From Gallionella sp. (lineage in GTDB: Bacteria > Pseudomonadota > Gammaproteobacteria > Burkholderiales > Gallionellaceae): 8,106 bases of DNA. Below the pieces are notes generated by a model that saw only the letters and a program-made list of their open reading frames with translations, was not told the DNA's origin and did not search any database. The stretch is taken from the NCBI GenBank assembly GCA_025362155.1, contig JANYHX010000136.1:1-8106 (forward strand), written 5' to 3'. The position numbers and the translations under genes were made by a program. Positions 1 through 6,676 of the stretch are shown here, one piece after another (positions within the stretch are counted from its first letter, which is position 1; each line of letters begins with the position of its first letter).

Positions 1-21
1 GTGGTCGCGTGGCTGGTATAA
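1..21 (+). CDS. C-terminal end of an upstream gene (partial, possibly gmhB)
   Basis: Frame 1 reads VVAWLV followed by a TAA stop at 19-21, ten bases before the plsC start. The tight spacing suggests that it is the end of a gene co-transcribed with plsC. In many betaproteobacteria the gene before plsC is gmhB (heptose bisphosphate phosphatase), but six residues cannot identify it. Frame 2 is also open here and runs into plsC without an earlier start codon, so this call is tentative. Confidence 0.35.
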   Translation: MVAWLV

Positions 22-31
22 CAGAAACGAT

Positions 32-739
32 ATGCTGGTAATACGCTCGCTGATTTTTCTGCTGCTGCAAATCATTATCACGCCGATTTTTGCGATGTTC
101 GCACTGATGTCTTTTCCGCTCGCCCGGCTCACGCGCTATCGCATTATTTCGCAGTGGGCGAAAATGATGCTGCCGATACTGCGGGTGGTTTGCGGTATAC
201 GTCATGAGGTGCGTGGCATTGAAAATTTACCCAAGCAGCCGTGCATTGTCATGTGCAAACATCAATCGGCCTGGGAAACACTGGCACTGCAAAAAATATT
301 TCCGCCACAAGTGTGGGTATTGAAGCGCGAGCTGCTATGGCTCCCATTTTTTGGCTGGACTTTGGCCCTGACCAGCCCTATCGCCATCAAACGCAGCGAT
401 GGCAGAGGGGCAATGAAGCAATTATTAAAGCAGGGCAAAGAAAGACTCGCGCAAGGTTTTTGCGTGGTGGTGTTCCCGGAAGGCACGCGCATTCCTTTTG
501 GTCAGCGCGGAAAATATAAAATCGGCGGAGCCATGCTGGCGGCAAGTAGCGGCGTGCCGGTGATCCCGGTAGCACACAACGCCGGAAGGTTATGGGGGCG
601 GCATGCGTTCAGCAAGCACCCCGGCCTGATTACCATGAGTATCGGTGCGCCTATCGAGACCAAGGGACTGAAGGCGGAAGAAATCAATCGGCGCGTGGAG
701 GCGTGGATAGAAAATGAAATTCAGAATCTTGCGCACTGA
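32..739 (+). CDS. plsC: 1-acyl-sn-glycerol-3-phosphate acyltransferase (PlsC family)
   Basis: This 235-residue inner-membrane enzyme should transfer an acyl chain to lysophosphatidic acid to make phosphatidic acid, the precursor of membrane phospholipids. A hydrophobic N-terminal segment (about residues 5-30) would anchor it. The acyltransferase blocks occur in order: HQSAWE at 77-82 (block I), the KRELLWLPFFGW and IKRSDGR region at 98-125 (block II), FPEGTR at 148-153 (block III) and VPVIPVAHNAG at 175-185 (block IV). Block I is HX4E rather than the classical HX4D, a conservative change in the acidic partner of the catalytic histidine. The start ATG at 32 is the first in frame and has only a weak A/G-rich ribosome site. 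Its TGA overlaps the ATG of the next gene, so the two are probably translationally coupled. Confidence 0.9.
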   Translation: MLVIRSLIFLLLQIIITPIFAMFALMSFPLARLTRYRIISQWAKMMLPILRVVCGIRHEVRGIENLPKQPCIVMCKHQSAWETLALQKIFPPQVWVLKRELLWLPFFGWTLALTSPIAIKRSDGRGAMKQLLKQGKERLAQGFCVVVFPEGTRIPFGQRGKYKIGGAMLAASSGVPVIPVAHNAGRLWGRHAFSKHPGLITMSIGAPIETKGLKAEEINRRVEAWIENEIQNLAH

Positions 740-1476
740 TGCTTAAGCGATTGCGCAATTTGGTCGTACCGCCCAGCGTTGAACAACGCGCCGCGCTCCT
801 CGTCGGCAAACACATCACCTATACCTTGAAGCGCAGCGGCAAACGCCGCAGTATTGGCCTGCGTATTGATGATCGCGGCCTGACGGTGAGTATGCCGCTG
901 CGCGCCTCGGAGAAATGGCTGCACAGCGTGTTACAGGACAAGGCCCTCTGGGTAGTGGAAAAGCTCGAAGGTTGGCAGACGCACATCCAGCCATTAATCC
1001 GCTGGCAAGACGGTGAAAAGATCGACTATTTGGGCGACCTGCTGGTGTTGCGGGTAGAGCAGAGCTTATTTGCTGCGCCTCCGGCAGCGCGTGGCGGGGA
1101 GCTACGGGTGTTCGTCTGGAATGGCAGCCAGGCAACGTCTCTGGAAAAGACAGTGTCCTGCTGGTATAAGCAGCAAGCCGAACAATTTTTTATGCAGCGC
1201 GTGGCATATTACGCACCGTTGCTGAAGGTGGCGCCGCGTTCCGTCAAACTTTCCGAAGCAAAAGCTCAATGGGGCAGTTGCACTGCGAATGGCTCGGTGC
1301 GGCTGAATGTGCAGCTGATCAAACTGCCCCCGCGTCTGATTGATTATGTGGTGGTGCATGAACTGGCACATCTGCGCGAGCTAAATCATTCCGCAGCATT
1401 TTGGCAGGTAGTGGAAAGTGTCTGCCCGGACTATGCGGACTTGCGCGCTGAACTTAAGGCGATTGCTATCCGATGA
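739..1476 (+). CDS. YgjP-like (DUF45, SprT-related) zinc metallopeptidase
   Basis: The protein has 245 residues. Its C-terminal half carries the family signature: WGSC at 178-181, then the zinc site HELAH at 207-211 with a third histidine at 217 in RELNHSAAFW. This is the HExxH-x5-H arrangement of the YgjP/WLM-type gluzincin-like peptidases, with Glu208 as the expected general base. The N-terminal part (KRSGKRRSIGLRI, about 31-43) matches the usual opening of this family. No signal peptide is seen, so a cytoplasmic location is expected. The physiological substrate is unknown for the family. The start ATG overlaps the plsC stop as TGATG, no Shine-Dalgarno sequence is visible, and coupling to plsC is therefore likely. 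Confidence 0.88.
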   Translation: MLKRLRNLVVPPSVEQRAALLVGKHITYTLKRSGKRRSIGLRIDDRGLTVSMPLRASEKWLHSVLQDKALWVVEKLEGWQTHIQPLIRWQDGEKIDYLGDLLVLRVEQSLFAAPPAARGGELRVFVWNGSQATSLEKTVSCWYKQQAEQFFMQRVAYYAPLLKVAPRSVKLSEAKAQWGSCTANGSVRLNVQLIKLPPRLIDYVVVHELAHLRELNHSAAFWQVVESVCPDYADLRAELKAIAIR

Positions 1477-1484
1477 CTTATAAT
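1454..1484 (+). promoter_or_regulatory. Candidate promoter for lptM-lysA
   Basis: A perfect TATAAT hexamer lies at 1479-1484, just after the peptidase stop codon and 27 bases before the lptM ATG. No good -35 box is present: the best is TTAAGG at 1454-1459 with a long 19-base spacer. The -10 match and its place at a gene boundary support a start site here, but the weak -35 keeps this tentative. Confidence 0.4.
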
Positions 1485-1511
1485 CCGGCCAATAAATTTC
1501 AGGTATAAAAC

Positions 1512-1709
1512 ATGCGCGCTGACAAGCCAGATAAAAATGTGTGCATTGCTGCCATTTTAATTTTATTGCTGACCGGTTGCGGACACAAAGGGCCGCTTAT
1601 GCTGCCTGTGGCTCACGTTAAAACAAACAGCCCGCCAACACCTGGCTCACACAATCCAGACTTGCCTTCACAAAATCCAGGTTTACCCGCCTCTCAGCCA
1701 AACAAATAG
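1512..1709 (+). CDS. lptM: LptM-like outer-membrane lipoprotein (formerly YifL)
   Basis: This is a 65-residue precursor with a short N-region, a hydrophobic stretch at 11-20 and the lipobox LTGC at 20-23, so Cys23 should be lipidated after signal peptidase II cleavage. The sequence after the cysteine, GHKGPLMLP, is the family hallmark. In E. coli LptM binds the LptD-LptE lipopolysaccharide translocon and helps its oxidative maturation; the same role is inferred here. The mature protein is only about 43 residues, with a proline/asparagine-rich tail that contains two similar blocks (NPDLPS and NPGLPAS), probably disordered. An AGG at 1501-1503 lies eight bases before the ATG. The gene sits directly before lysA, the usual neighbour of this lipoprotein in many proteobacteria. 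Confidence 0.85.
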   Translation: MRADKPDKNVCIAAILILLLTGCGHKGPLMLPVAHVKTNSPPTPGSHNPDLPSQNPGLPASQPNK

Positions 1710-1710
1710 C

Positions 1711-2967
1711 ATGAGCAATTACTTTCATTATTTAAACGACACGCTGCATGTCGAGCAAGTGCCGCTGGCAGATATTGCCGCACAGTTTGGAACACCCTGT
1801 TATGTGTATTCCTTGGCGGCGCTGACAAATAGCATGCGCCAATTTACTGCTGCGTTGCAGGGACGGGAACACCTGATTTGCTATGCGGTAAAAGCCAATT
1901 CCAATCTGGCGGTCTTGAATGTGTTCGCGCGCCTCGGCGCCGGCTTCGACATTGTGTCCGGCGGTGAATTACAACGCGTACTGGCGGCGGGTGGCGACGC
2001 GCGCAAAGTGGTGTTCTCCGGTGTAGGCAAGACGGTTGCAGAAATGCGCATGGCACTAGCTGCGAATATTCTGTGTTTCAACGTCGAGTCGGCTGCCGAG
2101 ATTGATCGCCTAAATGAAGTAGCTGCAGATATGAATAAAATTGCGGCGATCAGTCTGCGCGTGAACCCAGATGTGGATGCAAAGACACACCCCTATATTT
2201 CCACGGGTTTGAAGCAGAACAAATTCGGCGTGGCTTACACAGAAGCCACTGCGCTCTACCGTAAAGCGAAGAGTTTGCCGCATCTGCGCATCGCAGGCAT
2301 GGACTGCCATATCGGCTCGCAACTCACCGAGACTGGGCCATTCGTCGCCGCAGCCGAGAAAGTGTTAGCGCTGGTAGATACTTTGGGTGATGAGGGGATT
2401 CATCTGGAACATCTTGATCTGGGGGGTGGACTAGGCATTCGATATATCGATGAAACACCTCCGGCAATTGCAGACTATGTGGTTGCCTTATTGGCTGTGC
2501 TGCGCGGACGCAGCGAGAAGCTGATTCTCGAGCCAGGACGTGTTTTGGTTGGCAATGCAGGGGTATTGTTGACACGCGTGGAGTACCTCAAGCATGGTGA
2601 AGAGAAAAATTTTGCCATCGTAGATGCCGCGATGAACGATCTGATGCGTCCGGCTTTATACAATGCGTATCACGATATTTTGCCGGTAAGGCGAGAAAAT
2701 CACGCAACGCAAAACTACGAAGTGGTCGGCCCGATCTGCGAGACAGGTGACTTCATCGCTCATGCGCGCGACTTGTCGATAGCGCCACAATCCTTGCTGG
2801 CTGTGCTTTCTGCAGGGGCATATGGAATGAGCATGAGCTCCAATTACAACACTCGGCCGCGTGCTGCCGAGGTGATTGTGGATGGCAATGTTGTGCATCT
2901 GGTGCGGGAACGGGAGACCGTGTTGCAGTTGTATGCCGGGGAAAAGATAATCGCATCTCTGTTGTAA
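1711..2967 (+). CDS. lysA: Diaminopimelate decarboxylase
   Basis: The 418-residue protein has the full length and all the hallmarks of the PLP-dependent fold-type III decarboxylase that converts meso-diaminopimelate to L-lysine and CO2 in the cytoplasm. The pyridoxal-phosphate lysine is Lys61 in CYAVKANSN. HIGSQ is at 200-204, the glycine-rich phosphate loop GGGLGI at 238-243, and EPGR at 274-277. The C-terminal domain gives CETGD at 343-347 (with the cysteine that acts across the dimer) and YGMSMSSNYN at 371-380. The ATG lies one base after the lptM stop, and no clear Shine-Dalgarno sequence is visible, so it probably relies on lptM translation. Nothing is truncated. Confidence 0.97.
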   Translation: MSNYFHYLNDTLHVEQVPLADIAAQFGTPCYVYSLAALTNSMRQFTAALQGREHLICYAVKANSNLAVLNVFARLGAGFDIVSGGELQRVLAAGGDARKVVFSGVGKTVAEMRMALAANILCFNVESAAEIDRLNEVAADMNKIAAISLRVNPDVDAKTHPYISTGLKQNKFGVAYTEATALYRKAKSLPHLRIAGMDCHIGSQLTETGPFVAAAEKVLALVDTLGDEGIHLEHLDLGGGLGIRYIDETPPAIADYVVALLAVLRGRSEKLILEPGRVLVGNAGVLLTRVEYLKHGEEKNFAIVDAAMNDLMRPALYNAYHDILPVRRENHATQNYEVVGPICETGDFIAHARDLSIAPQSLLAVLSAGAYGMSMSSNYNTRPRAAEVIVDGNVVHLVRERETVLQLYAGEKIIASLL

Positions 2968-2994
2968 TTTCCACAAAACTTCTCACGAAATTTG

Positions 2995-3023
2995 TTGCAC
3001 GTTTTTTTAAACGTCGCTACAGT
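2995..3023 (+). promoter_or_regulatory. Candidate promoter for the histone H1-like gene
   Basis: TTGCAC at 2995-3000 and TACAGT at 3018-3023 are separated by 17 bases and resemble sigma-70 -35 and -10 boxes (four matches in each). Transcription would begin near 3030 and give a leader of about 75 bases. The lysA-histone gap has no other obvious pair of boxes. Confidence 0.4.
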
Positions 3024-3054
3024 ACCGATGCCGCAAACGTCTGTAGAGCGTTTG
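2999..3054 (+). repeat. Overlapping inverted repeats in the histone gene leader
   Basis: Three inverted repeats crowd this stretch. ACGTTT at 2999-3004 pairs with AAACGT at 3009-3014 across four T bases. CTACAG at 3017-3022 pairs with CTGTAG at 3041-3046. CAAACG at 3034-3039 pairs with CGTTTG at 3049-3054. The last two interlock and could not both form completely, so they are alternative hairpins. The first overlaps the candidate promoter spacer and could be an operator, or a poor lysA terminator without a proper U-run. Confidence 0.45.
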
Positions 3055-3105
3055 GGTATGTAGTGAGTCGTAGTGAATGTTCTAAAATTTTTATGGAGAA
3101 TGAAA

Positions 3106-3360
3106 ATGGCAACATCAAAAACGCCCGCAACAAAAAAACCCGCAGCGAAAAAAGCAGCTACCAAAAAGCCCGCAGTTAAAAAAGCAGTCGCTAAAAAGCC
3201 AGCCGCTAAAAAAGCGGTAGCCAAGAAGCCAGCTGCCAAAAAAACAGTAGCCAAGAAGGCACCAGCCAAGAAGGCCGCTGCTAAAAAGCCAGCTGCCAAA
3301 AAAGCTGTAGTCAAGAAGCCAGCTGCCAAGTCAGCCGGCAAAGGTATTCTGGGCGCATAG
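3106..3360 (+). CDS. Histone H1-like DNA-binding protein (Lys/Ala/Pro repeat)
   Basis: The protein has 84 residues and consists almost wholly of five-residue units such as KKPAA, KKAVA and KKTVA. Thirteen KK doublets occur exactly every five residues from residue 10 to 71, and 29 of 84 residues are lysine. This composition is typical of bacterial proteins resembling the C-terminal tail of histone H1, which bind and condense DNA non-specifically; chromosome compaction is inferred. It ends in a less repetitive tail, KSAGKGILGA. The frame extends upstream to a GTG at 3073, but the ATG at 3106 is preferred: GGAGA at 3095-3099 is six bases upstream, and MATSK is a usual opening for such proteins. 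It is a single gene between lysA and a strong terminator. Confidence 0.85.
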   Translation: MATSKTPATKKPAAKKAATKKPAVKKAVAKKPAAKKAVAKKPAAKKTVAKKAPAKKAAAKKPAAKKAVVKKPAAKSAGKGILGA

Positions 3361-3370
3361 TTTGCCTCGC

Positions 3371-3401
3371 AAGGGGCGCGGTCTGCTTCCTCGCCCTTTT
3401 T
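3371..3401 (+). terminator. Rho-independent terminator of the histone H1-like gene
   Basis: Eleven bases after the stop codon, GGGCG (3374-3378) pairs with CGCCC (3392-3396). The stem extends outward by a G-U and two A-U pairs and inward, past one mismatch, by GG/CC, leaving the loop TCTGCTT. A run of five T (3397-3401) follows directly. This is a classical intrinsic terminator on the plus strand. Confidence 0.82.
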
Positions 3402-3552
3402 AGTTTTCTCGGAAGGTGTTCACAATTAACTCGTGCTTCAGCGCGGGGTGCTGCTTCTTTCCCCTCTTGAAATGCCGCTATAAATTGATTTCGCTTAAAT
3501 CCCACCTGGGAATTTGTCGATTTTCTCAAGAGAATATTCAATCCAGTTCCAC
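3402..3552. other. Convergent intergenic region between the histone and mgtE genes
   Basis: About 150 bases lie between the histone terminator and the end of mgtE. Short open frames occur on both strands but lack credible starts or recognisable proteins. Small palindromes (TTCTCAAGAGAA at 3523-3534 and CCCACCTGGG near 3502) are too short to be meaningful terminators. I see no RNA gene. Confidence 0.5.
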
Positions 3553-3578
3553 ACAATTTTTTAAATCAGAAAAATTGT
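3553..3578. repeat. A/T-rich inverted repeat spanning the mgtE stop codon
   Basis: ACAATTTTT at 3553-3561 is the exact reverse complement of AAAAATTGT at 3570-3578, with an eight-base loop that holds most of the mgtE stop codon. In mgtE mRNA it would form a nine-base-pair but A/U-rich hairpin at the 3' end. It may protect the transcript end or act as a weak terminator; no stronger terminator follows mgtE. Confidence 0.45.
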
Positions 3579-5015
3579 CGCTAATCCCAAAAAGATGAAA
3601 AATCCGCCGCTGTCAGTAATCGCGGTGATCATTACACTGGATCCGATGGCCGGGTCACGCCCAAGCTTTTGCAGGATAAGCGGAATAGCCAATCCGACAG
3701 TCGCGCCCACTAACAGGTTCAGCACCATCGCACTGGTCATCACGAGGCCTAGCGGTATGCTGTGATACAGGAGGTAAGCAAATAATCCCGCTACTCCACC
3801 CCATACCAAACCGTTCAGAGCGCTGATGGCCAACTCCTTCATCAATAATCTGCGCGCATTGTCATGGGTGATTTGACCCAACGCCAATGAACGAATAATG
3901 ATGGTGGTAGTTTGATTCGCAGAATTGCCTGCGATACCCGCAACGATGGGCATCAACGTGGCCAGTGCGACGAATTTTTCAATGGTGCCCTCGAAACCAC
4001 CGATTACCCGCGAGGCAAAAAATGCGGTGCAAAGATTTAGTGCCAGCCATGTCCAGCGGTTCTGCGCGCTTTTCCATACTGAGGCAAAAATATCTTCTTC
4101 TTCGCGCAAGCCCACCTGATTTAACAAATCGCTTTCCGATTCGGTGCGGATAAAATCCACCACCACGTTCACCGTTACCCGGCCAACCAATTTGCCCTCC
4201 TCGTCCACTACCGGTGCAGACACCAGATCGTAACGTTCAAAAGCCTGCGCAGCTTGCTCAGCTTTGTCTTCGGGATGTAGTTGTATGGTATCGGTGATCA
4301 TCACCTTGCTGACGATCACTTCCGGCTCGTTTACGACAATTCGGTTGAGCGGTAGCACGCCAATAAAGAGGTCATTACGATCGACCACGAACAACTGATC
4401 GGTATGGTCTGGAAGTTCATCAAAACGGCGCAAATAGCGCGACACTACCTCAAGGGAGATATCACCGCGAATATGGATCATATTGAAATCCATTAGCGCA
4501 CCCACTGAGTCCTGCGCATAAGAGATCGCTGCACGCAGCTGCTCCCGTTCTTCAATAGACAATGACTTGAATACATCGCGCAGCACATTCTGCGGCAGGT
4601 CTGGAGCGAGGTCGGCAATTTCATCCGCATCAAGCTGCCCGGCTGCGGCACTGAGCTCTTCGCGGTTCATGGTGGCAATCAATGATTCGCGCACCGATTC
4701 AGAAACTTCAATCAGAATTTCGCCATCACGTTCCGACTTGACCAAGTCCCATACCAGCAAGCGCTGCTCTATCGGCAAGGCTTCCAGAATGTAGGCTACA
4801 TCCGCCGAGTGCAGGCTATCCAGCTTGCGACGCAGCTCGGCAAGATGTTGCTTGTGTACCAACGTGTCAAGCAATGCGTGACGATCTCCGCGCGGCAATT
4901 CCTGACGATGAATGACATCTTCCAGCAACGCGTGTTTGTGCAGCAGCGCTTCCACCTGCTTGAGGTGTTCCTGCACATTTTCGGTGTAGTGTGGTTCCTG
5001 GTTAGTATCGGTCAT
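3561..5015 (-). CDS. mgtE: MgtE-type magnesium transporter/channel
   Basis: The 484-residue protein has the MgtE domain order: an alpha-helical N domain (about 40-150, rich in acidic residues), two CBS domains (about 170-292) that sense Mg2+ and gate the pore, a linking plug helix near 300-318, and five membrane helices from about 320 to the end. The conserved PIVAGIAGNSANQT (356-369) and the last-helix ITDSGGFF (465-473, Asp468 in the position of the Thermus pore aspartate) are present. It should import Mg2+ across the inner membrane as a homodimer. The frame opens at a TTG (5027), but the ATG at 5015 is preferred: GGGA at 5025-5022 lies six bases upstream. It follows mtgA in the same direction after 52 bases, with its own candidate promoter, and converges with the histone gene. 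Confidence 0.95.
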   Translation of the reverse strand: MTDTNQEPHYTENVQEHLKQVEALLHKHALLEDVIHRQELPRGDRHALLDTLVHKQHLAELRRKLDSLHSADVAYILEALPIEQRLLVWDLVKSERDGEILIEVSESVRESLIATMNREELSAAAGQLDADEIADLAPDLPQNVLRDVFKSLSIEEREQLRAAISYAQDSVGALMDFNMIHIRGDISLEVVSRYLRRFDELPDHTDQLFVVDRNDLFIGVLPLNRIVVNEPEVIVSKVMITDTIQLHPEDKAEQAAQAFERYDLVSAPVVDEEGKLVGRVTVNVVVDFIRTESESDLLNQVGLREEEDIFASVWKSAQNRWTWLALNLCTAFFASRVIGGFEGTIEKFVALATLMPIVAGIAGNSANQTTTIIIRSLALGQITHDNARRLLMKELAISALNGLVWGGVAGLFAYLLYHSIPLGLVMTSAMVLNLLVGATVGLAIPLILQKLGRDPAIGSSVMITAITDSGGFFIFLGLATIFLI

Positions 5016-5040
5016 CGCACATCCCAATAAATCGCGGGCT

Positions 5041-5070
5041 ATTGTAAAGAAAACATCGCATGAGTGCTCA
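5041..5070 (-). promoter_or_regulatory. Candidate promoter for mgtE
   Basis: On the minus strand TACAAT (5046-5041) lies 25 bases before the mgtE start codon, inside the mtgA-mgtE gap. It is embedded in the 10-mer TCTTTACAAT, which recurs before aroE. The -35 region (near 5070-5064, TGAGCA or GAGCAC depending on spacing) is poor and overlaps the mtgA stop codon. Confidence 0.35.
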
Positions 5071-5775
5071 GGGAATTTCCGCGTCGTCCATGCGCGCCAT
5101 AATGATATCGGTCTTGCGCAACAGGCCGCGAGCTTCGCGGTGTTTATCGTAGTAGCGCGGGTTAGGCACCATCGCTGCGAGCGTCGCGGCCTGGCTGGGC
5201 GAAAGTTGTGCCGCGTTCACCTGAAAATAATGGTGCGCTGCCGCTTCCGCACCGAACACGCCATTCCCCCACTCAATAACATTGAGATAAATCTCGAAGA
5301 TACGTTGCTTATCCATCACTATTTCCAGCATCAAGGTAATCGCCGCCTCTTCGAGCTTGCGCCAGGGTGTGCGCTTGGTGGAGAGAAATAGATTCTTGGC
5401 GAGTTGCTGGCTGATGGTGGAACCGCCCGCGACGATCTTGCCCCGCTTGAGATTTTTTGCGTAAGCTTTTTGTATGCCTTCCCAGTCGAAGCCCTCGTGG
5501 TCGACAAAATTGGCGTCTTCTGCGGCGATCAGCGCGCGCTTCAGGTGATTGGAAATTTTGGCGTACGGAACCCACCGTTGTTGAAGCGCCGCATCAGGAT
5601 TTTTGTCCTGCATCATCTCTAGGCGCGTTTCCATGAATGCGCTACTGGCAGGATTGAATTTCACCCACCAGCAGATGTGCGCGAACAGCCACACTTGATA
5701 CAGGAACAGCAACGCAAAAAATATTGCCACGCTGCGCCAGATCCAGCGCCATAGCCAGCCCTGTATTTTTTTCAT
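5068..5775 (-). CDS. mtgA: Monofunctional biosynthetic peptidoglycan transglycosylase
   Basis: This 235-residue GT51 family protein polymerises lipid II into glycan strands on the periplasmic face of the inner membrane. One N-terminal membrane anchor (about 14-35) precedes the catalytic domain. Visible motifs are AAEDANF (84-90, catalytic Glu86), GGSTISQQLAKN (117-128), the RKLEEA stretch (139-144) and IFEIYLNVIEWG (159-170). There is no transpeptidase domain, so it is MtgA and not a class A penicillin-binding protein. The length is close to E. coli MtgA (242). The frame stays open upstream into aroE, but the ATG at 5775 fits the family, begins MKKIQGWLWR and has GAAGGA at 5790-5785 nine bases before it. 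It follows aroE by 82 bases and probably shares its transcript. Confidence 0.95.
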   Translation of the reverse strand: MKKIQGWLWRWIWRSVAIFFALLFLYQVWLFAHICWWVKFNPASSAFMETRLEMMQDKNPDAALQQRWVPYAKISNHLKRALIAAEDANFVDHEGFDWEGIQKAYAKNLKRGKIVAGGSTISQQLAKNLFLSTKRTPWRKLEEAAITLMLEIVMDKQRIFEIYLNVIEWGNGVFGAEAAAHHYFQVNAAQLSPSQAATLAAMVPNPRYYDKHREARGLLRKTDIIMARMDDAEIP

Positions 5776-5779
5776 TGTT

Positions 5780-5808
5780 GCTGGTCCTTCGACACGCTCA
5801 TAACCAGC
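5780..5808 (-). repeat. Inverted repeat around the mtgA ribosome-binding site
   Basis: GCTGGT at 5780-5785 and ACCAGC at 5803-5808 are exact reverse complements around a 17-base core containing CCTTCGACACGCTCA. On the mtgA strand the core carries the GAAGGA ribosome site. The core resembles the TTCGACAxGCTCA motif of dispersed intergenic repeats found in many proteobacterial genomes; that link is from memory and unverified. Confidence 0.4.
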
Positions 5809-5857
5809 GACTTGGCTATCGTCTTTTGATTGCCTAGTCGAATGGCTAGCAGTTTCA

Positions 5858-6676
5858 TCAGGACAGGCGTAATGCGGTGATGACAGGCGCAGTCTCCGGA
5901 CGTACGCCGCGCCAGATGAAAAATGATTCGGCGGCTTGTTCGACCAACATTCCGAGACCATCAGAAATTTTCATGTGATTGTCGTTTGCGAATCTTCGAA
6001 ATTTTGTTTCTCGGCTATAAACCATTTCATAAGCCATTCCATTTTCCGCAAGTATTGTTCCGCGCAAATCCGGAGGATCATCATCGCTAAGCCCGCTGGA
6101 AGTAGCGTTGATGAGCATATTGAATTGTTGTTTACTTGACTTTAATTCTTCGTAGGTGGTGGCGGTGATGTCACCTTGTGTAGCAAAGGTCTGGAACAGT
6201 TGCTGTGCTTTGCTCGGCGTGCGATTAACGACAGTTAATTTCGCTCCTGCGCCCAATAACGGCAATACCACGCCATATGCGGCGCCTCCTGCCCCCATCA
6301 GTAATACTCGACGCTCTTTCAGGAAGAATTTATGATTTTTTTGGATGTCGCATACCAACCCGGCACCATCGGTGTTGTCGCCATCAATCGTGCCACCTTC
6401 AAATTTTAAAGTATTCACTGCTTGCGCACCTTTCGCACGGTCAGTGAGATGGTGTTTCGCAATCCCGAATGCTTCGAACTTAAATGGCACCGTAACATTA
6501 CAACCTTTAAAACCTTCCTTGCGTAATTGTTCTACCGTCTCGGCAAAGCCGTCCAGCGGCGCGAGTATGGCCTCATAGCTGATGTCTTGCCCAGTCTGCT
6601 CGGCAAACATTTTATGAATTTGCGGCGACTTGCTGTGTGATACTGGATTACCGATAACGGCGTAACGATCAGTCAT
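5858..6676 (-). CDS. aroE: Shikimate 5-dehydrogenase (NADP+)
   Basis: The 272-residue enzyme reduces 3-dehydroshikimate to shikimate with NADPH in the chorismate (aromatic amino acid) pathway in the cytoplasm. The shikimate site is seen in SHSKSP (13-18), NVTVPFK (60-66, catalytic Lys66) and NTDGAG (101-106, Asp103). The nucleotide-binding loop GAGGAA is at 128-133, followed by NRT (151-153), which favours NADP. DGLGMLVEQAAESF (239-252) closes the active site. Length and start match the E. coli enzyme (272). The ATG at 6676 gives the usual MTDRYAVIGNP opening, but no Shine-Dalgarno sequence precedes it; the bases there read CACCTCCCC, which looks like the 16S tail itself. mtgA follows on the same strand, a common pairing in betaproteobacteria. 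Confidence 0.96.
   Translation of the reverse strand: MTDRYAVIGNPVSHSKSPQIHKMFAEQTGQDISYEAILAPLDGFAETVEQLRKEGFKGCNVTVPFKFEAFGIAKHHLTDRAKGAQAVNTLKFEGGTIDGDNTDGAGLVCDIQKNHKFFLKERRVLLMGAGGAAYGVVLPLLGAGAKLTVVNRTPSKAQQLFQTFATQGDITATTYEELKSSKQQFNMLINATSSGLSDDDPPDLRGTILAENGMAYEMVYSRETKFRRFANDNHMKISDGLGMLVEQAAESFFIWRGVRPETAPVITALRLS

Noticed and set aside
815..1135. Minus-strand frames of 89-106 codons opposite the YgjP-like gene
   Set aside because: They are shadows of a well-supported gene with clear zinc-binding motifs and have no recognisable protein features of their own.
3073..3105. Extended N-terminus for the histone-like gene from a GTG at 3073
   Set aside because: The ATG at 3106 has a well-spaced GGAGA and gives the usual MATSK opening; the extension adds a hydrophobic, unrelated stretch.
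2844..3341. A 165-codon minus-strand frame rich in FLAAGFLA repeats, looking like a membrane protein
   Set aside because: It is the exact antisense of the histone KKPAA repeat and of the lysA end. Its repeats are a by-product of the lysine/alanine codons, and no start signal is credible.
3416..3598. A 60-codon plus-strand frame downstream of the histone terminator
   Set aside because: It begins with a GTG that has no properly spaced ribosome site, lies after a strong terminator, overlaps the end of mgtE and resembles no known protein.
5776..5961. A 62-residue N-terminal extension of MtgA overlapping aroE
   Set aside because: The extension is unrelated to the family, overlaps conserved aroE codons, and the ATG at 5775 has a good ribosome site.
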